Part shown: piece after piece, positions 57,303-64,000 of the stretch
Numbering within the stretch: position 1 is the first letter of the stretch
How the letters are laid out: every line of letters starts with the position of its first letter
DNA from: Reyranella sp.
Lineage (GTDB): Bacteria > Pseudomonadota > Alphaproteobacteria > Reyranellales > Reyranellaceae
NCBI RefSeq assembly: GCF_017305915.1
Contig: NZ_JAFKJN010000019.1
Span: forward strand, 1-64,000
Length of the DNA stretch: 64,000 bases
Direction: 5' to 3'
Program-made: the position numbers and the translations under genes
Notes under the pieces: model-generated
What the model was told of the DNA's origin: nothing
What the model saw: the letters and a program-made list of their open reading frames with translations, nothing else
The model's database searches: none

Positions 57303-57606
57303 GCGCCCTGCAAAGGCGGGAGTGCTCCACAACCCGCATCCCGGCGAGATCCTCGTCGAGGAATTCATGAAGCCGATGGGCATCAGCCAGAACGCATTGG
57401 CCCGTGCGATCGGCGTGCCGCCGCGCCGCATCAACGAGATCGTCCAGGGCAAGCGGGCCGTTACGGCCGACACCGATCTTCGCCTGGCTCGCTATTTCGG
57501 GATGTCCGACGGGTTCTTCATCCGACTTCAGGCCGACCACGAACTGATGGAGCGCCGGCGCCAGATTGCGGGCGAGCTCAAGACCATCCAGCCGCGGGCG
57601 GCTTAG
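57274..57606 (+). CDS. higA: HigA-family antitoxin, XRE-type
   Basis: The 110-residue protein has HPGEILVEEFMKPMGIS then an HTH (NALARAIGVPPRRINEIVQG) followed by DTDLRLARYFGMSDGFF. This is the HigA/VapI antitoxin pattern that neutralises the toxin and represses the promoter. GGAGG lies upstream of the ATG inside the toxin gene. The long C-terminal helix (ELMERRRQIAGELK) is probably involved in pairing. It is the second gene of a two-gene module. Confidence 0.92.
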   Translation: MSKSSTTIVRRPAKAGVLHNPHPGEILVEEFMKPMGISQNALARAIGVPPRRINEIVQGKRAVTADTDLRLARYFGMSDGFFIRLQADHELMERRRQIAGELKTIQPRAA

Positions 57607-57617
57607 CGCTGTCCCGG

Positions 57618-58061
57618 CTAGAGTCGTTTCTCCCAGTGCACGAAGCCCACTCTACCCAATCGGCCGAGGCCGGACAGCGTCGTGGTGGGCGTCGGCGCGT
57701 AGGGTCGATAGCCCTCGGCGATCAGGTTGCGCATCGAGGCGGCGCCGTCGGCGTCGGTGTAGGTGACGGCAAGCGTGAGCCCCTGCGCGCGCATCTCGGC
57801 CTCGCGCAGGCGTAGCATCGGTCGTTGCAGGCCGCGGCCGCGCCACCCGGGCAGCACGCCGCCGCGATAGTGGAAGCCGACCGCGACGCCGTCGTGCTCG
57901 ACCGGCTTCCAGGCGCAGTAGCACGCGGGCGCCGCGCCGTCCCAGCCGATCTGCCAGCGTGCGCCGGCGAAGACGGGCGGCGCATCGACCGGAAAGCAGA
58001 GCGCATCGAGGCGCGCGATCAGCGCCTCGTCTTCCGGCGATGCGGGGCGGAAATCGATCAC
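57618..58061 (-). CDS. GNAT-family N-acetyltransferase
   Basis: The 147-residue protein has the acetyl-CoA-binding motif A region GVLPGWRGRGLQRPMLR, preceded by a YRGG strand, and a late NLIAEGYRPYAP. Acceptor unknown. The start is taken as GTG at 58061, 14 bp after the previous gene's TAG; there is no ATG close by and the ribosome site is weak. It converges with higA, 11 bp away. Confidence 0.8.
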   Translation of the reverse strand: MIDFRPASPEDEALIARLDALCFPVDAPPVFAGARWQIGWDGAAPACYCAWKPVEHDGVAVGFHYRGGVLPGWRGRGLQRPMLRLREAEMRAQGLTLAVTYTDADGAASMRNLIAEGYRPYAPTPTTTLSGLGRLGRVGFVHWEKRL

Positions 58062-58075
58062 GCCGGCAGTAGACT

Positions 58076-58405
58076 CTAGTAGTAGCCCTCGCGGTAGCCC
58101 TGCCGCAGGTAGCCGGTGCGCAGCAACTGGACGGCGAGATAGCCGTGCACCGCGAACACCAGCGCCGCCAGGAAGAAGCCGACGATCGTCGTGACCTCGG
58201 CCGAGGGGCTGGCGAACGCCATCAGCACGATCATGGTCCCGCCGACCGTGAACACGAGCCCCGAGATCGGGATCATCACCAGAGCCAGGCCAAGGAACCC
58301 CTTGGCGAGAAGGTAAACCGGGCCCAGCAGGGCACCCCAAGCGTAGCCCCAACCGCCCAGAACCTGCGTATCCCCGGTCTGTCGATGCTCCAGGACGAAC
58401 GTCAA
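58076..58405 (-). CDS. Small integral membrane protein (hypothetical)
   Basis: The 109-residue product has a short soluble start (TFVLEHRQTGDTQVLGGWG), two strong hydrophobic helices, and a loop before YLAVQLLRTGYLRQGYREGYY. The layout is reminiscent of DUF2628-type small membrane proteins, but the assignment is weak. TTG at 58405 is chosen after AAGGGTGG. It is 14 bp upstream of the GNAT gene. Function unknown. Confidence 0.6.
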   Translation of the reverse strand: MTFVLEHRQTGDTQVLGGWGYAWGALLGPVYLLAKGFLGLALVMIPISGLVFTVGGTMIVLMAFASPSAEVTTIVGFFLAALVFAVHGYLAVQLLRTGYLRQGYREGYY

Positions 58406-58567
58406 TCCACCACCCTTCCCACCTCTTCCATTAGAGGGGGTGAGCGGAACGAATGCGAGCCCAAAGTGAGACCACGCACGAACGCTGCAAAGATTTGATC
58501 GCCCCTGGACCGTTGGAACAGCCGTCCCTCTCGACCGTTTGCTAGGCAACGCATCAAGGAGGCGTCC

Positions 58568-58885
58568 ATGACATGGCGCACGATCCTTGCGGCCGTCTCG
58601 GCCGTGGCCTTCACCTCGAGTGTGACGAGCGTGAGCTGGGCGCAGTCGAAGGACGAGGACCCGAACCAGAGCGTACCGCAGAAGATCCGCGATCGGCTGG
58701 CGGCCGATGGCTATCAGGACGTCAAGGTGGCGCCCGGCTCCTACGTCGTCAGCGCCAAGGACAAGAACGGCCAGCGCGTGATGATGCTGATCGGGCCGAC
58801 CTCGACGACGATGATGAAGGGGCCCGACAACCCGTCGACCGCACAGGTCCCCGACAACAGCAAGGACGAGATCATCCAGCAGTAG
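58568..58885 (+). CDS. Small secreted protein, paralogue A
   Basis: The 105-residue protein has a signal peptide (cleavage likely after SVSWA) and a mature domain of about 80 residues with KIRDRLAADGYQDVKV and SYVVSAKDKNGQRVMM, ending in an acidic EIIQQ tail. It is clearly related to the next gene, sharing KIRxxLxxDGYxD, then SYVVSAxDKxG. The compact beta-rich domain resembles PepSY-like or small periplasmic modules, but I cannot name it. The leader contains AAGGAGG close to the ATG. Confidence 0.8.
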   Translation: MTWRTILAAVSAVAFTSSVTSVSWAQSKDEDPNQSVPQKIRDRLAADGYQDVKVAPGSYVVSAKDKNGQRVMMLIGPTSTTMMKGPDNPSTAQVPDNSKDEIIQQ

Positions 58886-58902
58886 CCCGGGGGTTTCCGA
58901 TC

Positions 58903-59223
58903 GTGGCCCGCCCCCTCCTCTTGCCGGCGCTGACGGCGATTGCCCTGGCGCTCACCGCCTTGCCAGCGGCAGCGACCCCGACCCCGACCCCTGCCGAGGA
59001 CGACGCCGACGGCCAGTCGATGCCGGACAAGATCCGGGAGAAGCTGAGCCAGGACGGCTACAAGGACATCACGGTGCTGCCGACCTCCTACGTGGTCAGC
59101 GCGACCGACAAGGACGGCAAGCCGGCGCTGCTGCTGATCAACCCCGCCTCGGCGACGACGCTGCAGGAAGCGCCATCGACCGCCGAAAGCCCACCCGCCA
59201 AGAACGAGCGGGTCCAACAGTAG
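58903..59223 (+). CDS. Small secreted protein, paralogue B
   Basis: The 106-residue protein starts at GTG 58903, 17 bp after paralogue A. It has a signal peptide (LLLPALTAIALALTALPAAA), a Thr/Pro-rich linker and the shared domain KIREKLSQDGYKDITV and SYVVSATDKDGKPALL, ending ERVQQ. The two mature domains match through most of their length, so this is a tandem duplication that has diverged. Function unknown. A GAGCGGCCG hairpin at 59241-59268 follows. Confidence 0.78.
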   Translation: MARPLLLPALTAIALALTALPAAATPTPTPAEDDADGQSMPDKIREKLSQDGYKDITVLPTSYVVSATDKDGKPALLLINPASATTLQEAPSTAESPPAKNERVQQ

Positions 59224-59240
59224 CGATCAGCGACCTTGCG

Positions 59241-59268
59241 GAGCGGCCGCCGTCTGGATCGGCCGCTC
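59241..59268. terminator. Hairpin after the tandem secreted-protein genes
   Basis: GAGCGGCCG (59241-59249) and CGGCCGCTC (59260-59268) form a 9-bp GC-rich stem with a 10-base loop, 18 bp after the stop of paralogue B. No T-run follows, so it would be a weak or Rho-assisted terminator. The remaining sequence up to purA at 59501 shows no gene and no other clear signal. Confidence 0.5.
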
Positions 59269-59500
59269 GCCCGACATCCGGGGGCACCTGCAGGCCGCTA
59301 TGGGTGGTCTTGCCGGGCAACTGGGCCGCGCCCTGGAACCTGAATATGCGATGCTAACGCCGCAGGCCAAACGCACGTTCCGGCGAGGCTTTTCCCTTCG
59401 TCGGGCCTGCGATGCGTGCTAAGGGAACTCACGCCTCCCGGCCCCCGCTCCCCTTTTTGGGCGGTGAAACGGGGGGCGTTCGCATGTTCAGGGAAATGCA

Positions 59501-60793
<1,293 letters not shown>

Positions 60794-60802
60794 TGTCTTC
60801 TG

Positions 60803-60836
60803 CTGGGGGCGCGCCACTCCAGTGGCGCGCCCCCAG
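60803..60836. terminator. 34-bp perfect palindrome between convergent genes
   Basis: Two exact 16-bp arms (60803-60818 and 60821-60836) flank a CC loop between the purA stop and the amidohydrolase stop at 60844. The stem is GC-rich with no T-run on either side, so it probably acts as a bidirectional, factor-assisted terminator. It may also be a dispersed repeat; no second copy was noticed here. Confidence 0.7.
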
Positions 60837-60843
60837 CGTAAGA

Positions 60844-61914
60844 TTAGAGATCGACAGCCAGCGCCTCCGGCAGGCGGTCGAGCTTGTAGACGCGCATGGC
60901 GGTGCCGCTGAACAGAGCCGTCTTCTCCGCCGCGCTGGCGCCCGATGCGAGACGCTTGAGCGCGTTCCACAGTACCGGGTAGCTGCACATCCCTTTGTCG
61001 ACCGGGAAGTTGCTCTCGAACATGCAGCGTCCGACGCCAAACGCCTCGATGCAGGTCTCGACGTAGGGCTGCCAGGTCTTCGCCAGTTCCTCGGAGCCCG
61101 GCGGCTTGGGCCGGCGGTGGAAGTCGAAGCCGGTGACGTACATGGTGAGGCCGCCCAGCTTGACCACTGTGTTGGGCAGCGCGGCTAGCTCGGCGATGCG
61201 CCTCTTCCACTCGGGAAAGACCTCGGCGTGCTTGCCGAGGAAGGGGCCGATGCCGAGCGGTCCGCCGACGTGGTCGACCACGACGGTCAGCTCCGGCACG
61301 GCGCGGGCGAGCGCGATCACGTGCGGCAACTGCGTGTGATAGGCCCACACATCGAGCGGCAGGCCGTGGCGCGCGAGACGCCGCGCGCCGTCGTGGAAGG
61401 CGGGATGCTCCAGCGGTCCCGGCGGCGGCGACACCAGGTTCGACGTCACCTCCGGCGAGCGATGCCAGGCGGTGCGATTGCGGACGCCGCAGAATCGCCC
61501 GCCGGCGATCGCCTCGTGCGCCTCGAGCAGCGGATCGACCTTGTCGCCGAGCATGAGGTCGACCATGCCGATGATACCGGCGCAGGCGCGCGTCTTGCCA
61601 TGCCGGCCGCTCGCGCTTACCGCCGCGACGCCGGTGACGAACTCGGTCTCGCCCAGCGACTGCTCTGCCTGCGGTCCGCCCGCGCGATACATCTCGCCGC
61701 ACTGCACGAAGATCGTGGCGCGGATGTCGTGGCCGCTGCTCGTGTCGGCCAGCAGCTCCGGCAACAGGTACGAGCCTTGCGCGCGCTGCCACAGATGGTG
61801 ATGCGGATCGACGATCGGCAGGCCGGGCTCGAGGATCGGCTCCTCGGTCAGCTCGAGCCAGTCCTCGCGCACGATGATCTGGCGGCCATGGCCCAGCAGG
61901 GGATCGTCAGCCAT
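60844..61914 (-). CDS. Amidohydrolase family protein (amidohydrolase 2, TIM-barrel)
   Basis: The 356-residue hydrolase has the metal-binding start IVDPHHHLW, a VVDHVGGP strand end, VVKLGGLTMYV and ESNFPVDKG with the late aspartate. This is the PF04909 pattern shared by lactone hydrolases and decarboxylases such as 2-pyrone-4,6-dicarboxylate lactonase. Substrate unknown. It starts 7 bp after the solute-binding gene on the same strand, so substrate uptake and catabolism may be linked. Confidence 0.88.
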   Translation of the reverse strand: MADDPLLGHGRQIIVREDWLELTEEPILEPGLPIVDPHHHLWQRAQGSYLLPELLADTSSGHDIRATIFVQCGEMYRAGGPQAEQSLGETEFVTGVAAVSASGRHGKTRACAGIIGMVDLMLGDKVDPLLEAHEAIAGGRFCGVRNRTAWHRSPEVTSNLVSPPPGPLEHPAFHDGARRLARHGLPLDVWAYHTQLPHVIALARAVPELTVVVDHVGGPLGIGPFLGKHAEVFPEWKRRIAELAALPNTVVKLGGLTMYVTGFDFHRRPKPPGSEELAKTWQPYVETCIEAFGVGRCMFESNFPVDKGMCSYPVLWNALKRLASGASAAEKTALFSGTAMRVYKLDRLPEALAVDL

Positions 61915-61921
61915 CTCGTCC

Positions 61922-62893
61922 TCACTCGATGCGGATGTTGGCCGCCTTCACCATGTCGGCGAAGAAGGCGATCTGGGTTTCGCGGAAGGCGCCGAACTCG
62001 GCCGGCGTGTTGGGCCGCGTCAGCGCCCCCAGCTCGGCCAGCCGCGCCGCTGTCGCCGGCGCACTGAACACGGTGTTCATCTCCGCGTTCAGCTTCTTGA
62101 TTAGACCGGGATCGGTGCCGGCCGGGGCGAACACGCCGTTCCACTCCCAGGTCTCGAAGCCCGGCAGCACCTCGGCGATGCCCGCGATACCCGGCAGCAC
62201 CTCGATCGGCTGGGGTCCGGTGTGCGCCATGCAGGTGACTTCCTTGGCCGAGCGCAGCGCCACCGTGCCCGGCACGTTGCCGAACTGCAGCGGAATGCGG
62301 CCGGCGAACAGATCGTTCCGCACCGCGCCCATCTCCTTGTACGGCACGTGATTGATCTTGATGCCGGCGCGCTGGTTCAAGAGCTCGAGCGAGACGTGCT
62401 GCACCGTGCCGATGCCGGTCGAGGCGCAATCGAGTCCGCCCGGCTTGCTCCTGGCGAGCGCGATCAGCTCCGGGATGGTCCTGGCCTCGAACGAGGCGTT
62501 GCGGTTCAGCGTGTTGGGGGTCTGCATCGACAGGAATATCGGCAACAGGTCGCGCTGCGTGTCGTAAGGCAGCTTGCCGGCGAACAGCGACGGGTTCACC
62601 GAATGCGCGGTGGCGTCGTAGAGCAGCGTGTAGCCGTCGGCCGGCGCCCGCGCCACGATCTGCGCGGCGATCGTGCCGGCGGCACCCGGCTTGTTGTCGA
62701 CGGTGAAGGTCTGCCCGATCTTCTCGCCCAGCGCCTGGCACAGGATGCGGCAGACGACATCGGCCGTGCCGCCGGGGCTGTAGGCATTGACCATGCGGAC
62801 GGCACGATTGGGATAGGTCTGTGCCCGCGCGACGGCCGGTGCCGCCAGTGCAGCGGTCAGCACCGTGCGGCGCCCGATCAGGATTGGGGACAT
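61922..62893 (-). CDS. Bug/TctC-family tripartite tricarboxylate transporter substrate-binding protein
   Basis: The 323-residue periplasmic protein has a Tat/Sec-type leader (IGRRTVLTAALAAPAVARA, with twin Arg). The Bug family signature follows: VRMVNAYSPGGTADVVCR, DNKPGAAGTIAAQIVARA and VPYKEMGAVRNDLFAG. Such proteins capture carboxylates or aromatics. No TctA or TctB membrane subunit lies next to it, a common orphan state. GGAGGAACGACC precedes the ATG at 62893. Confidence 0.9.
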   Translation of the reverse strand: MSPILIGRRTVLTAALAAPAVARAQTYPNRAVRMVNAYSPGGTADVVCRILCQALGEKIGQTFTVDNKPGAAGTIAAQIVARAPADGYTLLYDATAHSVNPSLFAGKLPYDTQRDLLPIFLSMQTPNTLNRNASFEARTIPELIALARSKPGGLDCASTGIGTVQHVSLELLNQRAGIKINHVPYKEMGAVRNDLFAGRIPLQFGNVPGTVALRSAKEVTCMAHTGPQPIEVLPGIAGIAEVLPGFETWEWNGVFAPAGTDPGLIKKLNAEMNTVFSAPATAARLAELGALTRPNTPAEFGAFRETQIAFFADMVKAANIRIE

Positions 62894-63043
62894 GGTCGTT
62901 CCTCCGCTTGATGGCGAAAAAGTCTGCAGGCACCCTACTTTTTCCGGCAAGCGCTATCGGCCGTGACGGCCTGCTGATCGAAACGCCGCGGCGGTGCGGT
63001 CGCGTCCCTTCCGTAGCGCGGTCGCACGACCTACATTCAGGGC

Positions 63044-64000
63044 ATGGACACGATCGTCTCGCCCTGGCCGCTGGACAACAGCTATGCCCGCCTGCCCGAC
63101 CGCTTCTATGCGCGGCTGCCGCCGACGCCGGTCGCGACGCCGAGGCTGGTGAAGCTCAACCTGGCGCTGGCGCGGCAGCTCGGGCTCGATCCCGAGGCGC
63201 TCGCCTCACCGGAAGGCGTGGCGATGTTGGCCGGCAACCACTTGCCCGAGGGTGCCGACCCGATCGCGACAGCCTATGCCGGCCATCAGTTCGGCAACTT
63301 CGTGCCGCAGCTCGGCGATGGCCGCGCGCTGCTGCTGGGCGAGGTGATCGACACGACCGGCGTGCGCCGCGACATCCAGCTCAAGGGCGCCGGCCAGACG
63401 CCGTTCTCGCGCCGCGGCGACGGCCGCGCTGCGCTCGGGCCGGTGCTGCGCGAATACCTCATCAGCGAGGCGATGCATGCGCTCGGCGTGCCGACCACGC
63501 GCTCGCTCGCCGCGGTGACGACCGGCGAGCCGGTCTATCGCGAGACCGTGCTGCCCGGCGCGGTGCTGACCCGCGTCGCGTCGAGTCACATCCGCGTCGG
63601 CACCTTCCAGTTCTTCGCGGCGCGCGGCGACGTCGAGGGCGTGAAGCTGCTCGCCGACCACGTCATCGCGCGCCACTACCCCGATGCCACCGGCTATCGC
63701 GACCTCTATGAAAAGGTGATCGCGCGCCAGGCGGCGCTGGTCGCGCAATGGCTGTGCATCGGCTTCATCCACGGCGTGATGAACACCGACAACGTCTCGA
63801 TCGCCGGCGAGACCATCGACTACGGGCCGTGCGCCTTCATGGACACCTATCATCCCGAGACGGTGTTCAGCTCGATCGACCAGTACGGCCGCTACGCCTA
63901 CGCCAAGCAGCCGCAGATCGGCGGCTGGAACATGGCGCGGCTGGGCGAGGCGCTGATGTCGCTGTTCGCTGCGGACGCCGACGAGGCGCTGAAGCTCGCC
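63044..64000 (+). CDS. selO: SelO/YdiU pseudokinase AMPylase (partial, 3' end off window)
   Basis: The frame runs from ATG 63044 through the window end, 319 codons seen of a family usually near 480-490. It begins WPLDNSYARLPDRFYARLPP and has YAGHQFGNFVPQLGDGRA, LKGAGQTPFSRRGDG, REYLISEAMHALGVPTTRSL and GVMNTDNVSIAGETIDYGP, the catalytic core of SelO. SelO transfers AMP from ATP to Ser, Thr or Tyr of proteins in redox stress. The conserved C-terminal end is not visible. Confidence 0.95.
   Translation, partial: MDTIVSPWPLDNSYARLPDRFYARLPPTPVATPRLVKLNLALARQLGLDPEALASPEGVAMLAGNHLPEGADPIATAYAGHQFGNFVPQLGDGRALLLGEVIDTTGVRRDIQLKGAGQTPFSRRGDGRAALGPVLREYLISEAMHALGVPTTRSLAAVTTGEPVYRETVLPGAVLTRVASSHIRVGTFQFFAARGDVEGVKLLADHVIARHYPDATGYRDLYEKVIARQAALVAQWLCIGFIHGVMNTDNVSIAGETIDYGPCAFMDTYHPETVFSSIDQYGRYAYAKQPQIGGWNMARLGEALMSLFAADADEALKLA

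Overview
The window is high-GC (roughly two-thirds G+C by eye), densely packed DNA from an alphaproteobacterium. This rests on a TrcR/DUF1013 cell-cycle regulator, a DUF1192 protein, a DUF5681 protein, the gyrA-coaD and ssb/uvrA neighbourhood, a Bug-type solute-binding protein and many ATGA-coupled operons. A Rhodospirillales/Reyranella-like or Hyphomicrobiales source is my guess; no rRNA or other decisive marker is present.

Layout. 1-145: the end of an IS110-type transposase and a small palindrome. 160-8277: a glutamine synthetase-like/iron alcohol dehydrogenase pair, a CNG-type potassium channel, manC coupled to an amidinotransferase, a LysR regulator and a conserved hypothetical gene. 8345-19594: an acyltransferase cassette flanked by 42-bp direct repeats, then ten minus-strand genes with little or no spacing that form a cell-surface glycan locus. 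In transcription order these are an ABC-2 permease, its ATPase, a GT21-like glycosyltransferase, a STAS protein, an outer-membrane OPX lipoprotein, a DevBCA-like exporter and two tandem CslA-like GT2 synthases. tRNA-Lys, coaD and gyrA lie directly upstream on the same strand.

23366-35168: a HAD hydrolase, ssb and uvrA. Between ssb and uvrA sits an accessory block of a ChrB-domain protein with a two-component RND pump, two racemase-family genes and an MFS transporter. 35172-46745: an AraC regulator, a cupin, an Ntn hydrolase, a phosphotransferase-ATPase fusion, a cation-efflux protein, and core metabolism (pdxH, fabI, aroC, sppA). 46747-55087: DUF169, SDR and hydrolase genes, metY, 3-hydroxybutyrate dehydrogenase, DUF1192, a quinone oxidoreductase, trcR and an OmpA-type porin. 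55214-64000: an enoyl-CoA hydratase, an MBL-fold hydrolase, a higBA toxin-antitoxin pair, tandem paralogous small secreted proteins, purA, an amidohydrolase, a Bug-type binding protein and the start of selO.

How it fits together. The best candidate for a new system is the glycan operon at 9601-19594. It has two chemically distinct export routes (Wzm/Wzt-like and DevBCA-like), one OPX outer-membrane exit and no visible Wzc/PCP or Wzx/Wzy partner. CslA-type enzymes often use GDP-mannose, which the nearby manC would supply. Other signals are several dispersed palindromic repeats: a ~125-bp two-hairpin element in two copies with compensatory changes, and a 61-bp element that folds on paper into a perfect cloverleaf. 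A 16-bp palindrome also lies at the ChrB/RND promoter.
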